64,000 bases of DNA. It comes from Prevotellaceae bacterium UBA4332 (GTDB lineage: Bacteria > Bacteroidota > Bacteroidia > Bacteroidales > Bacteroidaceae). The DNA is taken from the NCBI GenBank assembly GCA_002394365.1, contig DGTQ01000009.1, forward strand, positions 1-64,000, read 5' to 3'. A program made the position numbers and the translations under genes. Below, piece after piece: positions 50,974-60,029 of the stretch (positions are counted from its first letter, which is position 1; each line of letters begins with the position of its first letter). The notes beneath the pieces were generated by a model. That model saw only the letters and a program-made list of their open reading frames with translations, was not told where the DNA came from and did no database searches.

Positions 50974-52350
50974 ATGCATATCAATGAAGTAGAAAGAATC
51001 TTACAGGAGTCCGTAAGCGGTCAAGAAAACCAGTACGAGATAAGAAGGTATTGCGACCACATCTGTTGTGAGTCTGATTTTGTCTTGTTGTGTGACGGAT
51101 TGGAATATGCTTATTTCAAGTTTGACGAAACAGGCAGGATGAGCAGGAAGGCAATGGGTATCCGTGAAGAAAAGATGGGGACGGCTTCCTTTTATGTTGT
51201 GCTTAGAGACACTGATGCGTTTATTCCTACCAGTTTGTCGTGCAAGGTTTATACGAGAAACAACATGAAGTCTTCCTTCGAATGTGATACAGATTGCCTG
51301 TTGGAAAAATTAGAGGGATATCACTCAACCTCAAGCATACCCATGACAATAGAGGATGTTGCTGACTTTTTCGAGAAGACGTATTCGTCGCTGATAAGGG
51401 GAAGGATGCAGACATTTATGTCCAGAGTAAGAGAGGAAAAGAAACTTTCAGACGTCATTGAGGATCATGGAACCTATTTCATGCTCACTCCTCAATACGA
51501 ACGCCTGTTCTTCTGCTCGTTACTTGGTAGCACTTCAGGAACACCGAAGAGGTTATGTCGCTATACCAGCCTTGCTTCTTTGTTCCGTACATTGTCTGAG
51601 AGACAGCAGAGCATGTGCAGTACGGTATGCATGAACGACAAGACGGAAAACGATTATGCCCAAAAGTTTATCAGCGAAGCCATGCCTCAGTCAAATGTTA
51701 TTAGCAGACTTCAAGCCAGAACGTCATCTTCAAATGCTGATACATTCAGTTTTATTCTTTCTGGAAGCAGGATGAGCAAGAAAGACGACCTCAATATGTG
51801 GAGGCTATATGGAGATGATTCTAAAGGTGTTAGTTTATGGTATATGGTTGACGATGAACTGCCTGAGCATTTCTTTTTAGCCAAGGTCAGTTATGCTAAG
51901 AATGAAGCTCATGCTGAATTGTCCTATCTCTCAAGCAAGATGGGTAAGGGCGTATGCGGGAGGAATTTTGAAATTCGCAACCTGAACAGCTGGCTGCATT
52001 TCTTTAAACCTTCAGAATATGCGGTGGAAGAAGAAGTGCGGCTGCTGTACGAAATGAATGACGGAAGCCTGCTTGACGCAACAAACGGGAAATGGATTTA
52101 TAATACATCAAATGGGATTATTGCCCCAATAGTCAGATTCCCTATTACAAAGGTTGACAGCAGATTTCCACTTGTGCTTGAACGGATTGTACTTGGTCCA
52201 AACCTTAAAGAACGTGGCATTAACAAAGAACAACTGCTTCTCATGTTAAAATATGGGCAGATAAATGTAACCGATAACTTTGAAATTACATATTCCGACA
52301 TCAATAGTTACATAACAAATAACAGCCATAGTTATGAGAGCAACCCCTAA
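50974..52350 (+). CDS. DUF2971 family protein
   Basis: 458 residues from ATG 50974 (MHINEVERILQES); the frame is open further upstream, but that part overlaps the promoter. The DUF2971 core is clear: the segment YTSLASLFRTLSERQQSM, FSFILSGSRMSKKDDLNMWR and YGDDSKGVSLWYMV. The N-terminal 180 residues are unassigned. DUF2971 proteins are of unknown activity but are frequent in accessory regions and have been seen in candidate defence loci. Overlaps the next gene by 17 bases. Confidence 0.8.
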   Translation: MHINEVERILQESVSGQENQYEIRRYCDHICCESDFVLLCDGLEYAYFKFDETGRMSRKAMGIREEKMGTASFYVVLRDTDAFIPTSLSCKVYTRNNMKSSFECDTDCLLEKLEGYHSTSSIPMTIEDVADFFEKTYSSLIRGRMQTFMSRVREEKKLSDVIEDHGTYFMLTPQYERLFFCSLLGSTSGTPKRLCRYTSLASLFRTLSERQQSMCSTVCMNDKTENDYAQKFISEAMPQSNVISRLQARTSSSNADTFSFILSGSRMSKKDDLNMWRLYGDDSKGVSLWYMVDDELPEHFFLAKVSYAKNEAHAELSYLSSKMGKGVCGRNFEIRNLNSWLHFFKPSEYAVEEEVRLLYEMNDGSLLDATNGKWIYNTSNGIIAPIVRFPITKVDSRFPLVLERIVLGPNLKERGINKEQLLLMLKYGQINVTDNFEITYSDINSYITNNSHSYESNP

Positions 52351-53602
52351 AGAAATAAAATCATTAAAAGAATTTGTAGATAATATGAAATTAAAAGAAA
52401 ATGCAAAGTCCAAGGTAAAAGGACTCATGGAATCGCCAATGTTATATTTGTCTGGTGGGTCAAAGGAATTGTTTCACAGCAATTTCCTCTATTGGTTAGG
52501 CGTGAACTATCGTGATGCTTTTCAGCAGACAATGACAAGGCTACTTAATATAAATGCCACTTGGCCAGAAGGCTGGGAAGTTAAACGTGAGTATAAGCAT
52601 TTGGATTTGTGCGTAACCTACCTGAAAGATACAGGAAAGATGCGCAATGGCGAATCTGTTAAGAAAGAGTGTGCATTCATCATTCTGGAAAATAAGGTGA
52701 AAAGCTTGCCTGAGCGAATGCAACTGAAACGATATGAGAAGGTGTTTGAGGGCTACAATCAGGGGTGCTCCTATGCTGTACTCTCATTGGTAAAAAATTT
52801 CCCTGGAAGCAAGTATTTAGACGAAAACACATGTTGGCAACTTCATCATTACGATGAATTGGCAGATGTAATCAGCAAATATTGCACTGCTGATATCCGT
52901 AAAGAGCATCATATATACATTAGCGACTATTGCGCATATGTGAGAGAACTCAGCAAATTGGCTGAAGGATGGAAGGTCGAGGAAGATGATACTTTCTTAG
53001 CACAAGAAGAGGGTTTGGCTGAACTGAGACTGAATGATATCTATGAAAAGGTGCGATATGCTCAGATTGCTACCATATTAGCAAATAGGCTGGAGAATGT
53101 GGTCAAGCCTAATGATGAGGAAGAGAGCATAGTGCTGGGCATGAGTGATTTCGACGTGATATTGAAACGTAGGATTGACGCAGATGAGATATTGTGCTAT
53201 TACGGATGTCCAGAAGCTGCACCCTATAGTCAGGTTTTCATCAATAGCGGTATGTCTCATGCTATTGGGTTTATAGAGGCAAAGGTGAAAGTGTCAAACG
53301 ACTGCTGTCTTGTGTTGCAAATACAAGGCAACCGTTATTGTCATGGAATAGAAAAACAAAACATCGTTCATAATAGTACCTCCCTATCTGAATGGCTTCG
53401 GAATTTCATCGAATTCAAGTTTGGTGGTCTGCCTGATCATAAATCTAAGCCAGATTCAACACAATGCCACTACAAAGGCGGATTTCTTTATAAGTCTCAG
53501 AAAATTGATACAAACGTTAAGGTTCGTAGTATCGTAGATGCAATGAAAAATGACTTAGAAATTATTCTAAAAGCTAAACTAAATCCTAATAACAAGTCCT
53601 AA
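52334..53602 (+). CDS. PD-(D/E)XK nuclease superfamily protein
   Basis: 422 residues. N-terminal ELFHSNFLYWLGVNY, then EYKHLDLCVTYL (catalytic Asp) and AFIILENKVKSLPERMQLKRY (E-x-K), the layout of the PD-(D/E)XK group that includes PF14281. The C-terminal domain is unassigned (DFDVILKRRIDADEILCYYG). Translation is coupled to the DUF2971 gene. Likely a DNA-cleaving effector; the target is unknown. Confidence 0.78.
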   Translation: MRATPKEIKSLKEFVDNMKLKENAKSKVKGLMESPMLYLSGGSKELFHSNFLYWLGVNYRDAFQQTMTRLLNINATWPEGWEVKREYKHLDLCVTYLKDTGKMRNGESVKKECAFIILENKVKSLPERMQLKRYEKVFEGYNQGCSYAVLSLVKNFPGSKYLDENTCWQLHHYDELADVISKYCTADIRKEHHIYISDYCAYVRELSKLAEGWKVEEDDTFLAQEEGLAELRLNDIYEKVRYAQIATILANRLENVVKPNDEEESIVLGMSDFDVILKRRIDADEILCYYGCPEAAPYSQVFINSGMSHAIGFIEAKVKVSNDCCLVLQIQGNRYCHGIEKQNIVHNSTSLSEWLRNFIEFKFGGLPDHKSKPDSTQCHYKGGFLYKSQKIDTNVKVRSIVDAMKNDLEIILKAKLNPNNKS

Positions 53603-53614
53603 AGAATTTGAACG

Positions 53615-54547
53615 ATGAAAAGAACAATTATCTATGTATTTGGTCCTAAGAGGCTTGCTGCAAAATATTTTGCCAATGACGAGATGGCACAGCAGGAAGG
53701 GGGCTGGCTGAAGATTGGACAGACATCAGAAACAGACGATAAAATAGATAAATGGGACTGTGCCATGAACCGTATAAAAGCGGAGACACATACGGGCATT
53801 CCTGAGGTTTGCCAACTTTTTGACGTATTTGAATATCCATTTAAGGAAGGTAATAACGATGATGTGCTAAGAAGCATATTGGCTGAAGATTTATATCAGT
53901 TGGAGTGTTCGAAGATGCATAACCGCGCTTTGGAGAAATATGAAATCAAGGCTGGGCGCGAGTTCGTATATGGTGTATGCAGAAGTCAGGTTCTGAATGC
54001 TGTTGCCAAGTTTGAGCGGAATCTGATACTGGAATACTACAAACAGGAAGAGTTTGACTATCTCATGGAGCTCATTCAGAAGAACAATGCAGACGAAGAG
54101 GAAACCACACCAAATATTGATGATAATGGTGCTATGCCTGCTGATGCAAAAACAGAATGGTGCGACCAATTGTGGGGAAAGGTAATTGAGAAACTTGATT
54201 TGGATGTAAAGATTACTAACCCTCAAGGTCGTCCGTATATATATTTTATGTCGAAGGCAAACAAAGTATTCTCGTACGTCTTAGGCTATAGCGTCAGGTA
54301 TGGTACTACTACAGTTTCCATTGAGACCTATCAGGGCGAAATAGTAAGGGACGAGTTAAACCGATTCATTGCTGACAATGACATAATCTCAAGGATTCCC
54401 AACTTGAAAATGAATCAAGGAGTAAAGAGGAAAGAGAAATGGGCATGGTCAGTCTCTGACACATTAGAAAAATCGGACGATGAACTGGTCGATTGGTTTG
54501 TGAACACCTTATTGCTCTTTTATCAGACTTTCGAAAAAGTAATATGA
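53615..54547 (+). CDS. GIY-YIG-like (T5orf172-type) protein
   Basis: 310 residues. The N-terminus MKRTIIYVFGPKRLAAKYFA with WLKIGQTSETDDK, MNRIKAETHTGIPEV and REFVYGVCRSQVLNAV resembles the GIY-YIG/T5orf172 nuclease group (K-IGxT...R...). The C-terminal part may bind DNA or target. It begins 12 bases after the PD-(D/E)XK gene. Catalytic residues need a structure-based check. Confidence 0.6.
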   Translation: MKRTIIYVFGPKRLAAKYFANDEMAQQEGGWLKIGQTSETDDKIDKWDCAMNRIKAETHTGIPEVCQLFDVFEYPFKEGNNDDVLRSILAEDLYQLECSKMHNRALEKYEIKAGREFVYGVCRSQVLNAVAKFERNLILEYYKQEEFDYLMELIQKNNADEEETTPNIDDNGAMPADAKTEWCDQLWGKVIEKLDLDVKITNPQGRPYIYFMSKANKVFSYVLGYSVRYGTTTVSIETYQGEIVRDELNRFIADNDIISRIPNLKMNQGVKRKEKWAWSVSDTLEKSDDELVDWFVNTLLLFYQTFEKVI

Positions 54548-54586
54548 TTGATGACCCTGATTTGCCATTCTAAGACGTAAATTCCA

Positions 54587-55273
54587 ATGACAAAGAGAGA
54601 ATTGGGAAAAGATTTAATCAGGTCGTTCCCTATTTACGAACTGCTACAGATTCGCATCGAGGGACATCGATACCCTCGCCGGCGAATCTGTCAGCAACGA
54701 TTAGGTTTCTTCGACACAAAGGAACATGCTGAGGAATCCATGCATTCGACTATCGAATTTTATAAGAAGGTATGTAAGAATTACTATGATGATTGTTTCG
54801 GGTTCTTTCTGCTTGAGCAGTTTGTCCATAATAGGGGAAGTTCATTCTACTGGAACGAACGGCACCAGAAATGTTTCTCTTTTAATGCTGATGGGAAACT
54901 CAATGACTTTGTCGCTTTAGATGAGTTGGGATTGTACCATGGTCGCAAGCAAGAGGACATCCGCTTCAAAGTAGGTGACATCGTGGAGGCAGTTGACGGG
55001 AAATATTCTGACCTGGGCATAGTGGGTGCCCTGCCTCTCACTACAGACACTTACCAACAAATGGAAGAGAATCTCGAAGAATGTGAACATCCAAGTCATT
55101 TCCTCGATGAAAGTAACGACTGCTATCTGGTTTACACTCTTGGCGAAACTGGTTCACATTTCCATCCCGTCTGCTACAGTGTGTTCCCGCCAACCCATCC
55201 CGTTCCTGAGAAAATTTCTGCCCAACTGAGGGCGAGTATGCTAAATTATCTATTGCCAAAGAAGAAAGAATAA
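54587..55273 (+). CDS. Hypothetical protein at the end of the nuclease operon
   Basis: 228 residues: basic start (EGHRYPRRRICQQRLGFFDT), middle HNRGSSFYWNERHQKCFSFN, and a possible small beta domain (FKVGDIVEAVDGKYSDLGIV) that looks SH3/Tudor-like. No family recognised. Forty bases after the GIY-YIG-like gene on the same strand. Confidence 0.6.
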   Translation: MTKRELGKDLIRSFPIYELLQIRIEGHRYPRRRICQQRLGFFDTKEHAEESMHSTIEFYKKVCKNYYDDCFGFFLLEQFVHNRGSSFYWNERHQKCFSFNADGKLNDFVALDELGLYHGRKQEDIRFKVGDIVEAVDGKYSDLGIVGALPLTTDTYQQMEENLEECEHPSHFLDESNDCYLVYTLGETGSHFHPVCYSVFPPTHPVPEKISAQLRASMLNYLLPKKKE

Positions 55274-55300
55274 TAATAACGAGGGAGTAATAGCAAATAA

Positions 55301-55330
55301 AAGCCCTGACTCGGATATGAGTCAGGGCTT
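55301..55330. terminator. Terminator between convergent genes
   Basis: Perfect 12-bp stem (AAGCCCTGACTC / GAGTCAGGGCTT), loop GGATAT. On the minus strand it is followed by TTATTTGC, so it best serves the HU-like gene, but the stem can also stop the plus-strand operon. Confidence 0.8.
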
Positions 55331-55358
55331 GTCGTATGTATAACGAACGGAGGGTGGA

Positions 55359-55601
55359 TTATCCTCCGAAGTTGTCGAAGCGGTCGAGCTTACACTTGTT
55401 GCCGTTCTGAATCTCGTAAGTCATCACGTTAGCAAGCTCTATGAGCACTGCATATACGTCTGACTCCTTCACTGACACGTTCTGCTCTATGCGCTTTGCG
55501 AGTGCGCGAGTGTCGAGAATACCTGGGTGCCATGCACGTCCATACCAGAGGTTGTTGCTAGTCTTACGCTTGTCCTGATAAACATCTACAATTACTGCCA
55601 T
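55359..55601 (-). CDS. Short HU-like DNA-binding protein
   Basis: 80 residues from ATG 55601: MAVIVDVYQDKRKTSNNLWY, then LAKRIEQNVSVKESDVYAVL and ELANVMTYEIQNGNKCKLDR FDNFGG. This matches the Bacteroidetes HU/HIG-type proteins, which usually continue after '…RFGSFK(I/L)'; here a TAA ends the frame right there. It is either a natural short form or a recent truncation. A longer frame upstream is repeat sequence. Confidence 0.8.
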   Translation of the reverse strand: MAVIVDVYQDKRKTSNNLWYGRAWHPGILDTRALAKRIEQNVSVKESDVYAVLIELANVMTYEIQNGNKCKLDRFDNFGG

Positions 55602-55930
55602 AATTTTGATCTCCTTTCCTACCCTCCAAACCTCCCTACTCCGAGCTTCGCTCGCCTGGACTCCGAACTTGTTCGCCTGAGCTTGCGAAGAATCGGACGC
55701 ACCTCTGGTGCTACGCTTGCCAGAGCGAGTTCCGCGAAAGCGCCTGAGAGCTTTGCTCGAAGAGCACCTGCGGAGCGTAAGAACTCTCAACTCTATTTTC
55801 ACAATACTCCTGCCTTATAAAACCATACTCTCACTAAACAAGGCCATACCACCACCTTATAAATTACGCCTATGCCTTAAATGCTGCGCTTCTGCCCTAA
55901 ATTACTGCCTTCCAAACTCCCCTTGCACTG
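55602..55930. repeat. Repeat-rich gap upstream of the HU-like gene
   Basis: Contains diverged inverted segments (GAGCTTCGCTCGCCTGGACT, GCGAGTTCCGCGAAAGCGCC, CGCACCTCTGGTGCTACGC) like the gap at 37373-37515, then AT-rich sequence. No gene seen. Confidence 0.55.
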
Positions 55931-56085
55931 CTTCTAAATAACAAACTAGCCTACTTTGTTCAACAAACTAACCTACTTTGTTTATCAAACTAACCTACTT
56001 TGTTCAACAAACTAGGCTAGTTTGTTCTGCAATTCAACCTATTTTGTTAGTTAAAAGCTATGCTCCTGCACTTTGTAGCTATGTA
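55930..56085. repeat. 22-base palindromic iterons, copy 2
   Basis: About five units such as AACTAACCTACTTTGTTTAT and CAAACTAGGCTAGTTTG, ending in TTAGTTAAAAGCTATGC. Inverted match to 29587-29740 including the flanking AAAAGCTATGC. Confidence 0.8.
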
Positions 56086-56144
56086 AGGGCACTTAAAAGC
56101 AAAGCACCAGGAAAAAGAAAAATAGTAAAAAACTGAGAAAAAAA

Positions 56145-56176
56145 TTTGGCGGTTTCGGAGAATATTTGTACTTTTG
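56145..56176 (+). promoter_or_regulatory. Promoter of the trp operon
   Basis: TTTG (56145-56148), 20-base spacer, TACTTTTG (56169-56176). Predicted start about 56183, giving a leader of about 300 nt. Confidence 0.8.
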
Positions 56177-56211
56177 CACCAATCATAACAGAAATTTCAT
56201 AAAAACAGGAT

Positions 56212-56268
56212 ATGAAAATGAATGCAAACTTTTGGTGGTGGCATGACTCAAGATTTCAAACATCGTGA
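56212..56268 (+). CDS. trpL: trp leader peptide
   Basis: MKMNANFWWWHDSRFQTS, 18 residues with three consecutive Trp codons, between the trp promoter and a terminator hairpin. Ribosome stalling at the UGG codons during Trp shortage would favour read-through, as in classical attenuation. Bacteroidetes trp leaders of this kind are known (Bacteroid-trp motif). Confidence 0.85.
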   Translation: MKMNANFWWWHDSRFQTS

Positions 56269-56317
56269 GAAGATAGCCGCGTACCTATAAGTTAAAGCAA
56301 AAACAGGAATACAGAAA

Positions 56318-56352
56318 AAGAGGCTTGTCGTTCTTACGGCAAGCCTCTTTTC
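56318..56352 (+). terminator. trp attenuator terminator
   Basis: AAGAGGCTTGTCG and CGGCAAGCCTCTT pair around TTCTTA, followed by TTCTTTG. Lies 50 bases after trpL and 136 before trpB. Confidence 0.8.
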
Positions 56353-56393
56353 TTTGTTACAAGTTATAAGTTTTCATTGCTCAGGACATGAGG

Positions 56394-56486
56394 AATTAAG
56401 AATAAAGTATAAAGTATAAAGAATAAGGTATAAGGTATAAAGAATAAAGTATAAAGTATAAGGTATAAGGTATAAAGTATAAAGAA
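56394..56486. repeat. Heptamer array upstream of trpB
   Basis: AAAGTAT, AAGGTAT and AAAGAAT heptamers, about twelve units, running to within two bases of the trpB start codon. It must form the trpB ribosome-binding region. Confidence 0.85.
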
Positions 56487-56487
56487 T

Positions 56488-57663
56488 ATGTATCAGATTG
56501 ACGAAAATGGATTTTACGGAGAGTTTGGTGGTGCTTACGTGCCAGAAGTTCTCTACAAGTGTGTGCACGAGTTGCAGGAGGCTTACAAGCCCGTTATCGA
56601 GTCGGAGGAGTTCAAAAAGGAGTACCACGCTCTGCTGAAGGACTATGTAGGCAGACCTTCTCCGCTGTATCTTGCCAAGAGGCTGAGCGAGAAGTATGGT
56701 TGCAAGATTTACCTCAAGCGAGAGGACCTCAACCACACTGGTGCCCACAAGATAAACAACACTATCGGACAGATTCTGCTTGCCAAAAAGATGGGCAAGG
56801 AGCGCATAATATGCGAGACGGGGGCTGGGCAGCATGGTGTTGCTACTGCCACAGTGTGCGCCCTGATGAACATGAAGTGCGAGGTGTTTATGGGAGCTAC
56901 CGACGTAGAGCGCCAGCGAGTGAACGTAGAGCGCATGAAGATGCTCGGAGCACAGGTAAACCCCGTTCGCACAGGCAACATGACGCTCTCTGATGCCTGC
57001 TCTGCCGCCATAAGGGACTGGTGTTGTCATCCTAAGGACACATATTACCTTGTAGGCTCTACTATGGGCCCTCACCCCTACCCTGACCTTGTGGCAAGAC
57101 TGCAGAGCGTCATCAGCGAGGAGATAAAATGGCAGTTGCAGGAGAAGGAGGCTCGCAACTATCCCGACTACCTCATCGCCTGCATCGGCGGAGGCAGCAA
57201 TGCTGCTGGCACCATCTTCCACTACATAGACGACATAAGGGTTAAGATAGTGCTGGCTGAGGCTGGTGGCGAGGGCTACATGACTGACCACACTGCTGCT
57301 ACGATACATCGTGGCACTACTGGCATACTGCATGGTGCGAAGATGCTGGTGATGCAGAACGAGGACGGACAGATACAGGAGGCTTTCTCCGTATCGGCTG
57401 GTCTGGACTATCCAGGTGTGGGACCCATGCACTGCAATATGGCTAAGCTGGGCAGGACAGAGGTACTGTCCATCAACGACGACGAGGCTATACGTGCTGG
57501 CTTCGAACTGACTCGCACGGAGGGCATCATCCCTGCTCTGGAGTCGGCTCACGCTATTGCTGCCCTGGAGAAACTTACGTTCAAGCCCTCAGACGTGGTG
57601 GTGCTCACCGTAAGCGGAAGGGGCGACAAGGATATTGAGACTTATCTCAGATATAAATTATAG
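56488..57663 (+). CDS. trpB: Tryptophan synthase beta subunit
   Basis: PLP enzyme joining indole and serine. 391 residues; KREDLNHTGAHKINN carries the PLP lysine, GAGQHGVATATV the ammonium-like segment, and CIGGGSNAAGTIF the phosphate-binding Gly loop. First gene of the operon, far from trpA, as in other Bacteroidales. Long antisense frames here are shadows. Confidence 0.95.
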   Translation: MYQIDENGFYGEFGGAYVPEVLYKCVHELQEAYKPVIESEEFKKEYHALLKDYVGRPSPLYLAKRLSEKYGCKIYLKREDLNHTGAHKINNTIGQILLAKKMGKERIICETGAGQHGVATATVCALMNMKCEVFMGATDVERQRVNVERMKMLGAQVNPVRTGNMTLSDACSAAIRDWCCHPKDTYYLVGSTMGPHPYPDLVARLQSVISEEIKWQLQEKEARNYPDYLIACIGGGSNAAGTIFHYIDDIRVKIVLAEAGGEGYMTDHTAATIHRGTTGILHGAKMLVMQNEDGQIQEAFSVSAGLDYPGVGPMHCNMAKLGRTEVLSINDDEAIRAGFELTRTEGIIPALESAHAIAALEKLTFKPSDVVVLTVSGRGDKDIETYLRYKL

Positions 57664-57973
57664 ATTATAGATTAAAGATTTTAACATGAATTTTTGATAG
57701 ATTTTTGAGCATCGAAGATGCGAAATGAATGAAAAAGCCTTCTTGTTATTTTCTTTACGATTTTCTCGAGATTTTAGACAAGATTTTAACCACGCGTATT
57801 GTGCGGATATGTACGGATAATCTCAGACAAGATTTAAAAATCTAAAGAAAATCTACTCTAAAATAATCAGGACGGTTTTATTAAGATTTCGCCTACGGCT
57901 CAAAAATCCAAAGAAAATCTAAAGGAAAATCATTAAACCGTAAACGGTAAACATTAAACATTAAAGATTAAAG
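57664..57973. other. 310-base gap between trpB and trpE
   Basis: No gene. Contains ATTATAGATTATAGATTAAAG at the start and TTAAACATTAAAGATTAAAG heptamers at the end. The middle has CAAAGAAAATCTAAAG repeats and inverted AAGATTTTAACC/GATTTAAAAATC segments. An internal promoter cannot be identified with confidence. Confidence 0.5.
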
Positions 57974-59374
57974 ATGTATAAGTACAAGACATATTCAAAG
58001 ACTATCCTCGCTGATATGTACACACCTGTGGGGGTGTATATGAGGCTGAGGGATATGTATGCCCAGAGTGCGCTGATGGAGTGTGCCGACTACCACGAGG
58101 CTGCCAACTCACGTTCTTTTATAGGTGTAGAGCCTATGGCAAGTGTGGCTGTGGGACATGGTATGGCTACCATCTCCTATCCCGACGGCAACAGGGAGAG
58201 CCACGAGATTACCCCAGAGTATGGGGTGGCTGAGGCTGTTCATGCCCTTACGGACTGCATAGAGGTGGAGGGCGACGACAAGGACGTATGCGGGCTCTTT
58301 GGCTACACCAGCTTCAATGCTGTGCGCTATTTTGAGGATATAGCTGTGAAGGACGAGACGCAGGCTAAGGACGATGCTCCTGACGTGTTGTATATATTAT
58401 ATAAGGTGGTGATAGTGTTTGACCACCACAACAGCACGCTGAGGGTGGTGAGCCTTGAGGCTGACGCCATAGAGCCCGTCATGCAGGCTATGAACAAGGC
58501 TGGCATCAGGGAGTATGGCTTTCGCGCAGTGGGCGAGGTAAGCAGTACCCTGACGGATGAGGAGCACAAGGCTAACATACGTCGAGGCATAGAGCACTGC
58601 AAGAGGGGCGATGTGTTCCAGATTGTTCTTTCGCGCAGGTTCATACAACGTTACGAGGGCGACGACTTCAAGCTCTATCGCACCCTGAGGAGCATCAACC
58701 CTTCGCCTTACCTCTTCTACTTCGATTTTGGCGGTTTCCGCATTTTCGGCTCGTCGCCCGAGACTCACTGCCGCATAGAGAGAACGGCTGACGGAAAGAA
58801 ATTCAGAGCGTACATAGACCCCATAGCCGGCACTACCAGGCGCACTGGCGACGCTGAGGCTGACAGGAGGGGGGCTGAATTCCTGCGCAACGACCCCAAG
58901 GAGAATGCCGAGCACGTGATGCTCGTGGACCTGGCCCGAAACGACCTTTCGAGGAATTGTCACGACGTAAGGGTGGAGTATTACAAGGACCTGCAGTATT
59001 ACTCTCACGTCATACACCTTGTGAGCAGGGTAAGCGGAGAACTGAACGAGGGTGCCGACCCCATCAAGGCGTTTATAGACACCTTCCCTGCTGGCACACT
59101 GAGTGGTGCGCCAAAGGTGAGGGCTATGCAACTCATAAGCGAATATGAACCACACAACAGAGGTGCCTATGGCGGCTGCATAGGCATGATAGGACTGGAC
59201 GGCACACTGAACCAAGCCATCACCATACGCACTTTTGTTAGCCGAAATAATGAATTGTGGTTTCAGGCTGGAGGCGGCATAGTGGCAAGGAGCAACGAGG
59301 AATACGAACTGCAAGAGGTAAACAATAAACTTGGTGCCCTCCGCATGGCTATCAGGCAGGCAGAAAAGCTGTGA
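57974..59374 (+). CDS. trpE: Anthranilate synthase component I
   Basis: Chorismate to anthranilate with ammonia from TrpG. 466 residues; feedback-site region SALMECADYH, then the catalytic blocks IDPIAGTTRRTG, EHVMLVDLARNDLSR, FPAGTLSGAPKVRAMQ and GAYGGCIGMIG. Long frames on the other strand are shadows. Forty-two bases before trpG. Confidence 0.94.
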   Translation: MYKYKTYSKTILADMYTPVGVYMRLRDMYAQSALMECADYHEAANSRSFIGVEPMASVAVGHGMATISYPDGNRESHEITPEYGVAEAVHALTDCIEVEGDDKDVCGLFGYTSFNAVRYFEDIAVKDETQAKDDAPDVLYILYKVVIVFDHHNSTLRVVSLEADAIEPVMQAMNKAGIREYGFRAVGEVSSTLTDEEHKANIRRGIEHCKRGDVFQIVLSRRFIQRYEGDDFKLYRTLRSINPSPYLFYFDFGGFRIFGSSPETHCRIERTADGKKFRAYIDPIAGTTRRTGDAEADRRGAEFLRNDPKENAEHVMLVDLARNDLSRNCHDVRVEYYKDLQYYSHVIHLVSRVSGELNEGADPIKAFIDTFPAGTLSGAPKVRAMQLISEYEPHNRGAYGGCIGMIGLDGTLNQAITIRTFVSRNNELWFQAGGGIVARSNEEYELQEVNNKLGALRMAIRQAEKL

Positions 59375-59416
59375 GATTAGAGATTTTTTTAACGGATAAA
59401 AAAAGACTTCACGATT

Positions 59417-59983
59417 ATGAAGATAGTAATAATAGATAACTACGACTCCTTTACCTACAACCTGAGTCACGTGGTAAAGGAACTGGGTGCCGAAGTTACG
59501 GTGCTGCGCAATGACAGGTTTGAACTGAAAGACCTGGAGACGTTTGACAAGATTATCCTCTCTCCTGGTCCTGGTATTCCCTCCGAGGCTGGTTTGCTGC
59601 TCGACGTCATACGCACCTATGCTGGCAAGAAACCTATCATGGGGGTGTGTCTGGGGCATCAGGCCATAGGCGAGGTATTTGGAGGCTCATTGGTGAACCT
59701 GCCTGAAGTATTTCATGGTGTGGCTACCCCTTGCCACATTGTGGCAGATGATTACATCTTTCAGGGGTTGGAGAAAGACATCACCATAGGGCGCTACCAC
59801 TCGTGGGTGGTGGCGAGCGAGGGGTTTCCCGAGTGCCTCGAGATTACTGCCCTGAGCGATGAAGGACAAGTGATGGCGCTTCGCCACAGGCAGTACGACA
59901 TTCACGGCATACAGTTCCACCCAGAAAGCGTCCTCACGCCAGATGGAAAGAAGATTATCAGTAATTTCATTACCAGGCATTAG
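59417..59983 (+). CDS. trpG: Anthranilate synthase component II (glutamine amidotransferase)
   Basis: 188 residues, class I amidotransferase: DNYDSFTYNL, LSPGPGIPSEAG, nucleophile Cys in GVCLGHQAIGE and the His-Glu pair in GIQFHPESVLTPDG. Supplies ammonia to TrpE. Could also serve folate synthesis as PabA. Confidence 0.95.
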   Translation: MKIVIIDNYDSFTYNLSHVVKELGAEVTVLRNDRFELKDLETFDKIILSPGPGIPSEAGLLLDVIRTYAGKKPIMGVCLGHQAIGEVFGGSLVNLPEVFHGVATPCHIVADDYIFQGLEKDITIGRYHSWVVASEGFPECLEITALSDEGQVMALRHRQYDIHGIQFHPESVLTPDGKKIISNFITRH

Positions 59984-60029
59984 TTACGAGTTCACACATA
60001 AAAATAAAAATAAAGATAAAAGATAAAAG

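Noticed and set aside
56374..57552. 392-residue open frame opposite trpB
   Set aside because: Shadow of trpB; no signal or motif, and its start region is the heptamer array.
58397..59659. 420-residue open frame opposite trpE/trpG
   Set aside because: Spans two real genes on the other strand; composition is that of an antisense shadow.
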